A stretch of 64,000 nt of DNA from Thalassomonas sp. RHCl1 (GTDB taxonomy: Bacteria; Pseudomonadota; Gammaproteobacteria; Enterobacterales; Alteromonadaceae), in assembly GCF_947387555.1 (NCBI RefSeq), contig NZ_CANDNZ010000006.1, forward strand, positions 341,482-405,481, in the 5' to 3' direction. Shown in pieces: positions 1 through 8,831 of the stretch; positions within the stretch are counted from its first letter, which is position 1; each line of letters opens with the position of its first letter. The translations under genes and the position numbers were made by a program. The notes under the pieces were generated by a model, which was not told where the DNA came from, made no database searches, and was given only the letters and a program-made list of their open reading frames with translations.

Positions 1-742
1 TGCTCATTTGCTGATAATAGTCTTCGGCATCAGCAAAGCCATTGATGGGGGCAGTTACCTGGTTGTCAAAGTCACGTATGGTGGCAATGTCGGTCAGGCT
101 TTTGGTATCTAACCGGGTGAGTTGCCGCCGGGTGATTTTTTCACGGGTGCTGGCTTTGAGCATTTTCACCAGATATTGCTGGTAAATTTTAGAAAAGCCC
201 CTGTTGATACGGTCGCTGCAACTGGAGAGGTGCAGCGGGGCGCAGATGATCACCGCCGCCTGATACGGATTGTCCGGGGTCAGGGCCAGATAGCGGGCTA
301 AGACATTGCCCCCCAGTGAAAAACCTATCGCCGAAAGCGGACAATCGGGATAGCGTTGCCTGAGTAAATCGGATAAATAGCTGATATCCCGGGTATCGCC
401 GGAATGATAAGAGCGGGCCTGGCGGTTGGGTTTACCGCTACAGCCGCGAAAATGCATTAACACTCCAATCCAGCCCCTTTGTTTGACGGCTTTGAGCATG
501 CCTTGGGCATAATGGCTCTCGACCGAACCCTCCAAACCGTGCAGCAACACCACCAAGGGCCGGGTATTATCCGGCGGTGGAATTTCGGTCCAGGCAAGAT
601 CGATGAAGTCGCCGTCAGGCAGTTCCAGTGTTTCCGTGATCGTCGCCAGCGTTTCTTTTCGGCGTAAATACTTGGCGACTATGGTTTGTAAGTGAGGGTT
701 TGCTAACCACCAGGCGGCTTTAAACTGACTTTGATAAAACAT
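1..742 (-). CDS. yheT: YheT-family alpha/beta hydrolase (3' end beyond window)
   Basis: Partial gene: it starts at the ATG at 742 and runs off the left edge, so only about 247 N-terminal residues are visible. The protein opens MFYQSQFKAAWWLANPHLQT, the usual YheT/Hydrolase_4 beginning. It then shows VVLLHGLEGS (oxyanion-hole region), HFRGCSGKPN and the nucleophile elbow IGFSLGGN. These mark an alpha/beta hydrolase of the YheT family; its substrate is not established. In E. coli yheT sits directly beside yheS; here yheS lies about 2 kb upstream on the same strand, with three genes between them. An in-frame stop lies upstream of the chosen ATG. Confidence 0.85.
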   Translation of the reverse strand, partial: MFYQSQFKAAWWLANPHLQTIVAKYLRRKETLATITETLELPDGDFIDLAWTEIPPPDNTRPLVVLLHGLEGSVESHYAQGMLKAVKQRGWIGVLMHFRGCSGKPNRQARSYHSGDTRDISYLSDLLRQRYPDCPLSAIGFSLGGNVLARYLALTPDNPYQAAVIICAPLHLSSCSDRINRGFSKIYQQYLVKMLKASTREKITRRQLTRLDTKSLTDIATIRDFDNQVTAPINGFADAEDYYQQMS

Positions 743-828
743 AAAACCGGGTACGGCCTGTAATTGTTTACTGGACTGATATTGTAAGGCAAAGACGGTA
801 AAAAGCCTAAATTAATGCCAGAAAAGCT

Positions 829-1518
829 TTATAGCAGCTGGTCAATCAGCAGCCCCTTACGGCTTTCCTCGTCGCGTTTATTTAATAATGCGATTTGAAA
901 GCGGGTCTCCGCCTGGTCTCTCTCTCCCGTCACCCGGGCAAAGTCGGTGTCTTCTATTCGCGAGCGGCTGTCACTCAGGCTGACCCTGCTAATCTCATAC
1001 GTGGCCACCTGGCTCGCTAACGCATTACTTTCAGCTCCCAGGCTCGATGCCCTGTCGTTGATATCGGCCCGGGCCGTTTCTAATGCCGCCTGGGTGGTGG
1101 CGGGATCGCTGGCGTCGAGGCGCTGGATAAAATCATCTTCCCCCAGGGCTTCTCCGGCTATGACATTAATTTCTTGCGTGATCTGATCTAACTCACCCTG
1201 AATGGCATCTCCCTGATAGAGGGGGTTTCCGGATTGAATTGCCAGCACATTGGCCCGTTGCAGGCCGTCATTAATGGCGCTGAGTTGCGAATCCTGTACC
1301 TGGTTGATATTGACCTGATCCCTGGCATTGGTTGCCAGCTGTTCAAAGGCATTTATGCCGGAAGTAAGACGGTTGCTGATCTGCAGGCCTGCGGCGTCGT
1401 CGGCGGCGCTGTTGATACGTTTGCCGGAAGCGAGTTGTTCCTGAGCCTGTTCACGCTCTTTATTGATACGTTCAATAAAGCTGAGGTTGGCTGAGCTTTG
1501 CTTGATGGAAAAATCCAT
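829..1518 (-). CDS. Flagellin-like protein, short, orphan
   Basis: A 229-residue protein resembling flagellin D0/D1 ends without a variable central domain. Residues about 29-52 contain LASGKRINSAADDAAGLQIS, the classic N-terminal flagellin signature. Near residue 184 SRSRIEDTDFA is the C-terminal signature. The last 30 residues differ from true flagellins: instead of the QANQLPQ..LSLL type end there is a charged stretch finishing KGLLIDQLL. No other flagellar gene is in the window. The gene separates yheT from the Sel1-repeat gene. It could be a minor flagellin, a flagellin-derived secreted protein or a decaying paralogue. Membership of the flagellin superfamily is clear; assembly into a filament is uncertain. 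Confidence 0.8.
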   Translation of the reverse strand: MDFSIKQSSANLSFIERINKEREQAQEQLASGKRINSAADDAAGLQISNRLTSGINAFEQLATNARDQVNINQVQDSQLSAINDGLQRANVLAIQSGNPLYQGDAIQGELDQITQEINVIAGEALGEDDFIQRLDASDPATTQAALETARADINDRASSLGAESNALASQVATYEISRVSLSDSRSRIEDTDFARVTGERDQAETRFQIALLNKRDEESRKGLLIDQLL

Positions 1519-1714
1519 AATAAGGCCCTCTATTGACTATATGCGGGAGTCCTTATTGGAAATTATACCACAGGCAAGCCAGAGTCTGCTTGTTTTTTGA
1601 ACAGGGTTAACTCAGGTTCAATGGGAAAAATGTCAGATGTTAAATAGCGAAAAGCACAGCAGACAGCAAAGCAAGATAATCCGCAGTATAACAGGTGCTG
1701 GTTTTCCCTGGCTG

Positions 1715-1843
1715 TTAGTTATTTTCTTTGATGTTTTTCATAAAGAAATAGACATAAAAGGCACAAATGCCAAGTACGATAGCCAGTCCGCCAAATGAGA
1801 ACCAAATTACCGGGTCTTTTAATAATGTTGCGAAAATATCCAT
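1715..1843 (-). CDS. DUF3149-like single-pass membrane micro-protein
   Basis: A 42-residue ORF. It starts MDIFATLLKDPVIWFSFGG, continues with a hydrophobic helix (LAIVLGICAFYVYFF) and ends in a basic/polar tail MKNIKENN. A Shine-Dalgarno-like GGAG lies just before the ATG. The pattern (short polar N-terminus with DPV, one transmembrane helix, lysine-rich tail) matches small DUF3149 proteins of Alteromonadales as I recall them; function unknown. It stands alone between the flagellin-like and Sel1-repeat genes on the same strand. Confidence rests on the RBS, the clear transmembrane segment and the family resemblance. Confidence 0.7.
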   Translation of the reverse strand: MDIFATLLKDPVIWFSFGGLAIVLGICAFYVYFFMKNIKENN

Positions 1844-1935
1844 TACAGGCTCCTTAATTAATCTACTGTTTTAGTGTAATTAAAGAGCCGGTATGGGCTT
1901 ATGATTTAGATCAACGAATGATCTGTTTCAAGGGA

Positions 1936-2670
1936 TCAGATCAAGCCCTTATAGGCTTCTTTGGTTTTCAGGTCGACTTGCATCATGATTTTGCGGTACA
2001 TGTCTTCGGCTTTGGCGCGGGATTCTTCGATCTGCTCGACGCTTAAATCCCGTTCATCCATATCCCGGCTTTTTTGTGCCTGGACATAACCGTTTTTCGC
2101 GGAAATGATGTTCCAGATATAAGACTTTTCAATATCTTTCTCTACCCCTTTTCCTTCGTAGTACATCAAGGCGAGGTTAAACTGCGCCAGGGCATAGTTT
2201 TGGTTGGCGGCTTTTTCGTACCAGCGGGAAGCGGTTAAATAATTCTTCACAGTTCCTTCGCCGTTATAAAACATCACCCCTAAATTGAACTGGGCGCTGG
2301 GCAGGCCTTTTTTCGCGGCTTTTTCCGTAAGCTCAAACGCCATTTTGGCATTTTTCTTGACGCCTATGCCGTCACTGTACATTACCGCCAGCTGAAACTG
2401 GGCATCCGGGTAGTTTTGATCCGCCGCCAGGGAAAATAACTCAAAGGCCTGGCCGGGATCTTTTCTGACGCCGTTGCCGTTAAGGTAAATCAGCCCCATC
2501 TGGTATTGCGCCGGAGCATAACCTTCAACCACTAACGGTTTGAACTCCTGAATAGCCGCTTTAAATTCCCCCCGGTTAAGCTGATAGATACCTAGTTCGA
2601 GATCATTGGCATAAGCCGAACTGGCTGTGCCCAGTGAAAGTAACAGTAACGCTAATACGCTTTTTTTCAT
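1936..2670 (-). CDS. Exported Sel1-like repeat (SLR/TPR) protein
   Basis: A 244-residue protein with a signal peptide (MKKSVLALLLLSLGTASSAYA, cleavage near residue 21). At least four Sel1-like repeats of about 36 residues follow, recognisable by recurrent A..QYQMGLIYLNGNGV, AQFQLAVMYSDGIGV, AQFNLGVMFYNGEGT and AQFNLALMYYEGKGV segments. SLR proteins form alpha-solenoid scaffolds for protein-protein contacts, here presumably in the periplasm. The C-terminus is a charged helix (RAKAEDMYRKIM). No enzymatic motif is visible. It is transcribed in the same direction as yheS upstream but is about 85 bp away. Confidence 0.88.
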   Translation of the reverse strand: MKKSVLALLLLSLGTASSAYANDLELGIYQLNRGEFKAAIQEFKPLVVEGYAPAQYQMGLIYLNGNGVRKDPGQAFELFSLAADQNYPDAQFQLAVMYSDGIGVKKNAKMAFELTEKAAKKGLPSAQFNLGVMFYNGEGTVKNYLTASRWYEKAANQNYALAQFNLALMYYEGKGVEKDIEKSYIWNIISAKNGYVQAQKSRDMDERDLSVEQIEESRAKAEDMYRKIMMQVDLKTKEAYKGLI

Positions 2671-2755
2671 AAGAACTCTCTGCTGTCAATCCGGTGAAAT
2701 TGCTACCCTTTATTGTAGCAAGTTATCGTAAAAATAGAGTTAAAACAATACGCAG

Positions 2756-4660
2756 TTATTCTGAAGCCTGTGACATGATCTCTTCTATCTGCTCTTCAAC
2801 CTCCATCCACTCCATCTCTGCCGCTTCGATATCCTGTACCAGGCTGGCTTGTTGCTTTAATAATTCCGTCAGGCGTTTTTTATGTTCGCTTTGATAAATT
2901 TCACTGTCGGCAAGTTCGGCTTCAACTTCTTGCAGGCTTTGCTGCCACTGGTGAATATTTTTCTCGAATTTATCCGCCTGTTTTTTCAAAGGCGCGGCTT
3001 TTTTGCGTAACTCTGCCTGTTCTTTACGTTGTTGTTTTTTATCGACAACATTTTCTTTAGTGACTTTATTGCCCTGACCGGTGAGCTTTTTGTCGTCGTT
3101 GAGCCATTGCTGGTAGTCATCAATATCACCGCTGAAGTCGCTGACCTGGTTGTTGGCCACCAGGTAAAACTCATCAACACAGGATTCCAGTAAGAACCTG
3201 TCATGGGCGATCAGGATAATGGCCCCGGCAAATTCCTGCAGTGCCAGTACCAGTGCCTGACGCATTTCCAGATCCAGGTGGTTGGTGGGTTCATCAAGCA
3301 GCAGCAGCTGGGGTTTTTCAAGCACGATCAGCGCCAGTACCAGGCGGGCTTTTTCGCCACCGGACATAGTGCCGACCTGGCCCAGGGCCTGATCGCCGCT
3401 AAAGCCGAAACGGCCTAAAAAGGAGCGGGCCTGCAACTCGGTTAAGGCCGGTTTGGCTTTTAAAATATGGTTGATGGGGCTGGCATCGGCATGTAACTGC
3501 TCCAGCTGGTGCTGGGAAAAATAACCGATTTTTAATTCCTGGGCACAATAGCGTTCACCGCCCTGCAGTGCCAGCTCTCCCGCCAGGGATTTGATCAAGG
3601 TGGACTTACCGGCGCCGTTGCGTCCCAGTAAACCGATACGGCTGCCGGGCACCAGGGTGAGGTTGACCTGGTTTAAAATAATGGCATTCTCATGGTAACC
3701 GCACTGGCTGTCGGTTAATGACAGCAGCGGATAAGGCAAACTGTCCGGTTGTTCGAAAGTAAAGGTAAACTGGGTATCGACATGGGCGGGGGCTAAATCC
3801 GGCAGCTTTTGCAGGCGCTTTAACCGGCTTTGTGCCTGTTTCGCCTTGCTGGCTTTGGCGCGGAAACGGTCAACAAAAGAGGTCAGGTGGGCGACTTCTT
3901 TCTGTTGTTTTTGATATTGCGCATCTTGCTGGGCCAGGTGTTCGGCGCGCTGGCGTTCAAAGGCGGTGTAGTTGCCCGAGTATAATTTGGCCCGCTGTTG
4001 TTCGATATGTAAAATTTGCCCGATAACATCATCGAGAAAATCTCTGTCATGGGAAATCAGTACCAGGGTGCCGGTAAAACGTTTCAGCCAGCGTTGCAGC
4101 CAGATCACCGCATCTAAATCCAGGTGGTTGGTGGGTTCATCCAGCAGCAGCAGGTCGGCGCGGCTGATCAGCGCCTGGGCCAGGTTTAGGCGCATGCGCC
4201 AGCCACCGGAGAAATCTTTTACCGGGGCACTGAGCTCGTGTTGCAAAAATCCAAGGCCGTGCAGCAATTCCCCGGCCCGGGCGGGCAGGCTGTAACCATT
4301 AACCGCATCGATTTTATTGATTAATATCGCTTCTTCATTGCCGTCGTTGTTGGCCCTGGCCTTTTCCAGGTGCTGTTCCAGCTGGCGAAATTCTTTATCG
4401 CCGTCCATGACATAATCCAATGCCGACATTTCCAGCGCCGGGGTCTCCTGTTTTACCGTGGCAATTTTCCAGCTGCCGGGCATACTGATGCTGCCGCTGT
4501 CTGGCTGTAGTTGTCCTAACAGCGCGGCGAATAAAGAGGATTTACCACAGCCATTTGCACCGACCAGGCCGACCTTATGATTGGGGTGTATGGTGAAGCT
4601 AGACGATTTAATCAGGTTTTTAACCCCCCTGTCTAAGCTTAATTCGTTGGCTACGATCAA
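2756..4660 (-). CDS. yheS: ABC-F family ATPase YheS
   Basis: 634 residues with two ABC ATPase domains and no membrane segments, the ABC-F architecture that acts on ribosomes. Domain 1 has Walker A GANGCGKSS (about residue 34), signature FSGGWRMR and Walker B LLLLDEPTNHLDL. The inter-domain linker contains the RFRAKASKAKQAQSRLKRL segment typical of ABC-F. Domain 2 has Walker A GRNGAGKST, signature MSGGEKARL and a second LLLLDEPTNHLDL. A coiled-coil C-terminal tail (about residues 530-634) follows. Length and sequence agree with E. coli YheS (about 637 residues). The neighbours yheV, slyX and fkpA, with yheT downstream, support orthology. Likely role: relieving ribosome stalling. Confidence 0.95.
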   Translation of the reverse strand: MIVANELSLDRGVKNLIKSSSFTIHPNHKVGLVGANGCGKSSLFAALLGQLQPDSGSISMPGSWKIATVKQETPALEMSALDYVMDGDKEFRQLEQHLEKARANNDGNEEAILINKIDAVNGYSLPARAGELLHGLGFLQHELSAPVKDFSGGWRMRLNLAQALISRADLLLLDEPTNHLDLDAVIWLQRWLKRFTGTLVLISHDRDFLDDVIGQILHIEQQRAKLYSGNYTAFERQRAEHLAQQDAQYQKQQKEVAHLTSFVDRFRAKASKAKQAQSRLKRLQKLPDLAPAHVDTQFTFTFEQPDSLPYPLLSLTDSQCGYHENAIILNQVNLTLVPGSRIGLLGRNGAGKSTLIKSLAGELALQGGERYCAQELKIGYFSQHQLEQLHADASPINHILKAKPALTELQARSFLGRFGFSGDQALGQVGTMSGGEKARLVLALIVLEKPQLLLLDEPTNHLDLEMRQALVLALQEFAGAIILIAHDRFLLESCVDEFYLVANNQVSDFSGDIDDYQQWLNDDKKLTGQGNKVTKENVVDKKQQRKEQAELRKKAAPLKKQADKFEKNIHQWQQSLQEVEAELADSEIYQSEHKKRLTELLKQQASLVQDIEAAEMEWMEVEEQIEEIMSQASE

Positions 4661-4828
4661 TCTTTGTTCCTCTTTTTACGTCGCGGATATTATCAGCGGC
4701 TATTGTCGCTTTTCCTGAGGGGCTTATTCAAGGTAAAATATACACTTTAGTTGTGATCAGCCTTGCTGCTTTAACGCTATAAAGCGCTTTTAAAGTAGAT
4801 AGGGGCGAGCAGAAGTGTGAATTAAAAC

Positions 4829-5023
4829 GTGAAAAAACGATTTATTGCCGGGGCGATATGCCCTAAATGCAAGGCCATGGATACCATGGCCCTGACCAAA
4901 GAGCAGGGCGTAGAAACCGTTACCTGTGTCAGTTGCGGTGAACAGATGAGCCAGCCCGAGGAGCATGTGACCACACAAGTACGCTCCAATGAGCAAGTGA
5001 TAGGGGTTTTTAAGCCGGAATAA
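4829..5023 (+). CDS. yheV: YheV-family zinc-ribbon protein
   Basis: A 64-residue protein, MKKRFIAGAICPKCKAMDTM..., with two CxxC pairs (CPKC and CVSCGEQ) forming a zinc ribbon. This agrees in length and sequence with the YheV family of gammaproteobacteria, whose role is unknown. It is divergent from yheS and convergent with slyX. The position between yheS and slyX/fkpA matches the enterobacterial neighbourhood, which supports the assignment. Confidence 0.92.
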   Translation: MKKRFIAGAICPKCKAMDTMALTKEQGVETVTCVSCGEQMSQPEEHVTTQVRSNEQVIGVFKPE

Positions 5024-5075
5024 AAGTGCCCGGTTTTATCTTATCAGATCAGTTTTTACCCTTTCACCTTTATTG

Positions 5076-5315
5076 TTAGTAATGGGGCGGGGGCGGTTCG
5101 ACTTCATTTTTCATGCCCTGTGCGGCAGTACTGTCTTTGATGCGGCTGGCAAGGACTTGTAGCTGGTATTTCAGATCGGCAATTTGTGCCTGGTGTACTG
5201 CCAGCTCCTGGCTGAGCTGTTCGATGACGTCGTCCTGAAAAACATTGCGGGCTTCGAGGGCATCAATACGTTCTATCAGGGCGGTCAGGGGATTTTCTAG
5301 TTTGTTATCGGCCAT
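5076..5315 (-). CDS. slyX: SlyX family protein
   Basis: A 79-residue protein that is almost entirely a heptad-rich coiled coil (LIERIDALEARNVFQDDVIEQL...). It ends in PPPPHY, the characteristic SlyX C-terminal tail. Biochemical function is unknown. The start ATG lies inside the 3' end of the upstream WD40 gene (19-nt overlap), implying translational coupling. Proximity to fkpA, as in E. coli, supports the identification. Confidence 0.93.
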   Translation of the reverse strand: MADNKLENPLTALIERIDALEARNVFQDDVIEQLSQELAVHQAQIADLKYQLQVLASRIKDSTAAQGMKNEVEPPPPHY

Positions 5316-6319
5316 AATTCGGCATATCCGGAAGAGCTTTCGGTTAATATGTGGTTATTATCGCGAAAAGCCACGCTATACACAACCGCACCCGCCGGCC
5401 GGATATCTTCCCTGGGGCTGACCCGCCAGCTTTTCAGGCGTTTGCCCGTGCTGATATCCCACAAACTGACCTTTCTCGACGGCGCGCCGGTGAGCAAATG
5501 CTTGCCGTCTTCGGAAAACTGTACCGAGCTGAATACTTCCTGGCGGTTGGTATATTTTAAATTGCCGATACGTTCGCCGGTTTTTAAATCCCAGATATAG
5601 GCGGCTTTTTTGCTGTCGGCGCTAAAGGCGTAACGCCCTTTGGGGTCCAGCGCCACCTTAGTGACCCGGCTGGGGTGGTTAAAGCGGTAGATCACCTGGC
5701 CCGAGCGGGTATCCCAGACATAGGCGACAAAGTCATTGGAGCCGGAAATGGCGACGCGGCCGTTGGGCAGCATATCCACCGAGTTGATCCTTTCCTGGTG
5801 GCCGAGAAATTCCAGCCTTCGCCCGGAAGCTAAGCTGACATGCACCACAGTACCATTACCTTTACCCAGCAGGATATGGCCGGCGTTGTTGGACAGGGCG
5901 ATATCTCGGATGCGGGATTCCCTGACTTGCCAGTAACCCTGCGCCTCGCCGGTAGTAATGTTCCATAAGGCAAAATTGCTGCTGCTGGCGGTGAGCACAT
6001 GGCTGTTGTTATCACTGATATCCGCTGCCAGCACCAGGTTGTCTGCGCTGTCCTGCTGCTGGAACCAGGTATATTTCAGGGCGTTTTTTTCCAGGTCCCA
6101 TAAGCTGATGCCGTGGTGAATGGAAGAGACCACGCTTAAGCTGGCGTCATTGGAAATATCGGCGGCATAGGCGCCTTCTACCGCATGTTGCCAGCGCTCG
6201 CTGGGGGGGCTGCCGGAAGGCTGGCAGGCAGTGAGTAACAGCGAAAAAATTAAGAAAATCGTTGCTTTTAAAGTCTTATTACATTTGTACAAGATATTAA
6301 TACTTTTTTCTCTCGGCAT
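5297..6319 (-). CDS. WD40-repeat lipoprotein
   Basis: 340 residues. A hydrophobic N-terminal segment ending LLLTAC makes a lipobox, so this is a predicted lipoprotein with Cys near residue 32. WD40-type blades follow, visible as repeated GH..S...D or W-D endings: GISLWDLEK, FALWNITTG, AISGSNDFVAYVWDTRSG, AYIWDLKTG, VSLWDISTG and ELWPIT. This predicts a beta-propeller of about seven blades anchored in the envelope, probably a scaffold; no catalytic motif is seen. It is cotranscribed with slyX (overlap). The divergent neighbour is fkpA. Start chosen because it gives a complete lipoprotein signal. Confidence 0.85.
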   Translation of the reverse strand: MPREKSINILYKCNKTLKATIFLIFSLLLTACQPSGSPPSERWQHAVEGAYAADISNDASLSVVSSIHHGISLWDLEKNALKYTWFQQQDSADNLVLAADISDNNSHVLTASSSNFALWNITTGEAQGYWQVRESRIRDIALSNNAGHILLGKGNGTVVHVSLASGRRLEFLGHQERINSVDMLPNGRVAISGSNDFVAYVWDTRSGQVIYRFNHPSRVTKVALDPKGRYAFSADSKKAAYIWDLKTGERIGNLKYTNRQEVFSSVQFSEDGKHLLTGAPSRKVSLWDISTGKRLKSWRVSPREDIRPAGAVVYSVAFRDNNHILTESSSGYAELWPITN

Positions 6320-6415
6320 TTCTCGTTAGTATAAAGCGTTTTTATCGTATTGTTTACAATATTTCAACTGCGGCTTGGGGGCGATTCTCCAACTGTGAAA
6401 AAAATGGAGAAATAA

Positions 6416-7177
6416 ATGAAATTGTTCAAACCCACTATGGTGGCTATAGCACTTGTTTCTGTACTTGGATGTCAGGAAGCAAAACAAGAAGAAAAAGCCG
6501 CGGTATTAGACACTGAAATTCAAAAGCAGGCTTACGGCCTGGGTGCGTCTATCGGTATGTATATGGAGCGTAACCTGGAAGAGCACACCAAAATGGGTCT
6601 TTCGCTTGATAAAGAGCTAATTGTTAAAGGTTTTGTCGACAGCCTTGAAGGTAAGTCCCAGATCGAAAAAGAAGAGATCCAGGCGTTGCTAACTAATCTT
6701 GAGCAAACCATGAAAACCAAACAGCAGGAAATGGCCAAGCAAGAAGCCGAAGCCAGTTTAGCCGAAGGGCAGAAATTCCTGGAAGAGAATGGTAAGAAAG
6801 AAGGTGTTACTACCACAGAATCTGGTATCCAGTATTCAGTGATCACCGAAGGTAGCGGCGAGAAGCCAAGTGCTACCGATACCGTAGAAGTTCACTATAA
6901 AGGTACTTTCTTAAACGGCGAGACTTTCGACAGCTCTTATGACCGTGGTCAACCGGCTGTATTCCCGTTAAACCGCGTGATCCGCGGTTGGACCGAAGGT
7001 GTTCAGCTGATGTCTGTCGGTTCTAAATATAAATTCACTATCCCATCTGATTTAGCCTATGGTCCTGTCGGTAATCCGCCGCGCATCCCGGGCAACTCGG
7101 TATTGGAATTTGAAATTGAATTATTGAAAATTCAAAAGCCTGAGCAACCGGCTGAAGTTGGCGATAAATCAGAGTAA
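6416..7177 (+). CDS. fkpA: FKBP-type peptidyl-prolyl cis-trans isomerase lipoprotein (FkpA/Mip type)
   Basis: 253 residues. The N-terminal signal ends LVSVLGC, a lipobox with Cys19. An N-terminal dimerisation domain (about residues 35-125) contains QAYGLGASIGMY and long helices. A C-terminal FKBP domain (about 140-240) follows, with VEVHYKGTFLNGETFDSSYDR, the GW in VIRGWTEGVQLM and a final VLEFEIELLKI. FkpA/Mip proteins are periplasmic or outer-membrane proline isomerases and chaperones. A Shine-Dalgarno-like AATGGAGAAATAA precedes the ATG. Position next to slyX and yheS matches E. coli. A strong terminator follows at 7246-7281. Confidence 0.94.
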   Translation: MKLFKPTMVAIALVSVLGCQEAKQEEKAAVLDTEIQKQAYGLGASIGMYMERNLEEHTKMGLSLDKELIVKGFVDSLEGKSQIEKEEIQALLTNLEQTMKTKQQEMAKQEAEASLAEGQKFLEENGKKEGVTTTESGIQYSVITEGSGEKPSATDTVEVHYKGTFLNGETFDSSYDRGQPAVFPLNRVIRGWTEGVQLMSVGSKYKFTIPSDLAYGPVGNPPRIPGNSVLEFEIELLKIQKPEQPAEVGDKSE

Positions 7178-7245
7178 TGCCTGATGAATAACGGACCGGA
7201 ATAATTACCGGGCCGTTTATTTGCTGATAAAGCGAAGAATATGAG

Positions 7246-7281
7246 AGCCAAAGCGGGTGACGATCCGCTTTGGCTTTTTTT
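7246..7281 (+). terminator. Rho-independent terminator of fkpA
   Basis: The stem AGCCAAAGCGG pairs with CCGCTTTGGCT across an 8-nt loop, followed immediately by seven T residues. It lies 69 bp beyond the fkpA stop and reads in the fkpA direction. Confidence 0.9.
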
Positions 7282-7426
7282 ATATACAGGATGTATGACA
7301 CGATCATAGGGGCATGAAGGAGTGGCTATATACAGGATGTATGGTCAGTTTATTTGTTCCCGACATAAACTAAGTACCTGCATCCATGCAGGCAATGGCA
7401 CGATCATAGGGACATGAAGGAGTGGC
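7281..7426. repeat. Intergenic repeat, two degenerate copies (family shared with 49494-49650)
   Basis: Two copies of a unit lie in the gap between fkpA and the glycosyltransferase. Copy 1 (7281-7326) is TATATACAGGATGTATG followed by a CACGATCATAGGG.CATGAAGGAGTGGC tail. Copy 2 is split: head at 7327-7344, tail at about 7398-7426, with a perfect hairpin CCTGCAT-CC-ATGCAGG (7377-7392) between them. The same head and tail, more diverged, recur on the opposite strand in the tandem array at 49494-49650. No conserved ORF is present. Non-coding dispersed repeat; mechanism unknown. Confidence 0.7.
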
Positions 7427-7528
7427 ATCCGGCAATATTTCACTTAACCGCGTTATTACATCTCGTGCCCCGCGCCTTATTTCCGTATAATCCTCCCTGT
7501 TTTTCCTTCTGTTATAAAGTTAGTTTTC

Positions 7529-8827
7529 ATGAAGCATGTTTTGATCATAGGTTATGTCTGGCCCGAGCCAAATTCTTCCGCCGCCGGCAGCCGTATGATG
7601 CAATTAATCGAGTTTTTCAAGGCTCAGTCCTGGTCGGTGACCTTTACCAGCCCGGCGCAGCGTACCGAGCACATGGTGGATCTGGCCGCCTTTGGTGTCG
7701 ACAGCCAGGATATCAGTTTAAATTGTCAGAGTTTTGATGCTTATATTGAACAGCTACAGCCGGATATGGTGGTTTTTGATCGCTTTATGATGGAAGAGCA
7801 GTTTGGCTGGCGGGTGCGTCAGCAATGCCCGCAGGCGATGACAATACTTGATACCGAAGATCTGCAATTTTTACGTCATGCCCGGCATCAGGCCCATAAG
7901 GGGCAGCGTGAAGTTTTGCCGCAAGATTACCACTCGGATCTTGCGAAACGGGAAGTGGCGGCAATTTTTCGCTGTGATCTCAGCCTGATAATTTCCCAGG
8001 AAGAAATAAACTTATTGACCCGGTTACATAAGGTAGACCGACAGTTATTGCATTACTCTCCTTTTATGTTGGAAGAGCAAGTCTTATCGCAGGAGAATCC
8101 GGATTATGAACAGCGCCAGGGTTTTATTTCTATCGGTAATTTTCGCCATGCCCCCAACTGGGATGCGGTATTATGGTTAAAGCAGCAGGTATGGCCGTTA
8201 ATTCGTAAAGCCTTGCCGGGTGCGCAATTGTATATTTATGGCGCTTACCCGCCGCCGAAAGCGACGGCATTGCACGATACGAAATCGGGTTTCCTGGTTA
8301 AAGGTTGGGTCGACGATGCCATAGAGGCGATGCAGTCCGCCAGGGTTTGTCTGGCGCCGCTGAGATTCGGCGCAGGCCTTAAAGGCAAGCTGGCGGAAGC
8401 CATGATTTGCAATACCCCGTCGGTGACTACAGATATCGGCGCCGAAGGCATGCAAACCGATCAGGCGTGGGGCGGGGCCATTGCCAATGACGCCGAGGCG
8501 ATAGCCGAAGCTGCGGTGGAGTTATACCAGCAACAAGCCTTGTGGCAGCAAAGCAGTATCAGGGGCCAGGAAAATGCCCGGCAGTTATTTCATCAACAGC
8601 AGCACTTTAGTGCGCTGGCAGATAAGTTAGCGCAAGTGGCCGAGGATTTAGCTGCTCACCGCCAGCAAAACTTTATCGGCGCCATGCTTAATTTCCATCA
8701 TCACAGAAGCACCCAATACATGTCCCAGTGGATTGAATCGAAGAATAAGCTGGCGCACTTGCAGGAGCAGCAACAGCAGTCACTCACTCCTTCACAAGGC
8801 CTTTCACAAGAAAAGGAGCAGGATTAA
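7529..8827 (+). CDS. Glycosyltransferase, GT4-like (GT-B fold)
   Basis: 432 residues beginning MKHVLIIGYVWPEPNSSAAG, a GT-B-like N-terminal nucleotide-fold start with the G..P....G pattern. The C-terminal half (about residues 205-340) contains ISIGNFRHAPNWDAV, LYIYGAYPP and FGAGLKGKLAEAM followed by PSVTTDIGAEGM, the donor-binding signature of group 1/GT4 enzymes. The extreme C-terminus is a Gln-rich helix. Substrate cannot be inferred: no other polysaccharide gene is adjacent, so this is an isolated transferase. It converges with the S1/P1 nuclease gene, the stops being only 11 bp apart. Confidence 0.85.
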   Translation: MKHVLIIGYVWPEPNSSAAGSRMMQLIEFFKAQSWSVTFTSPAQRTEHMVDLAAFGVDSQDISLNCQSFDAYIEQLQPDMVVFDRFMMEEQFGWRVRQQCPQAMTILDTEDLQFLRHARHQAHKGQREVLPQDYHSDLAKREVAAIFRCDLSLIISQEEINLLTRLHKVDRQLLHYSPFMLEEQVLSQENPDYEQRQGFISIGNFRHAPNWDAVLWLKQQVWPLIRKALPGAQLYIYGAYPPPKATALHDTKSGFLVKGWVDDAIEAMQSARVCLAPLRFGAGLKGKLAEAMICNTPSVTTDIGAEGMQTDQAWGGAIANDAEAIAEAAVELYQQQALWQQSSIRGQENARQLFHQQQHFSALADKLAQVAEDLAAHRQQNFIGAMLNFHHHRSTQYMSQWIESKNKLAHLQEQQQQSLTPSQGLSQEKEQD

Positions 8828-8831
8828 GCGG

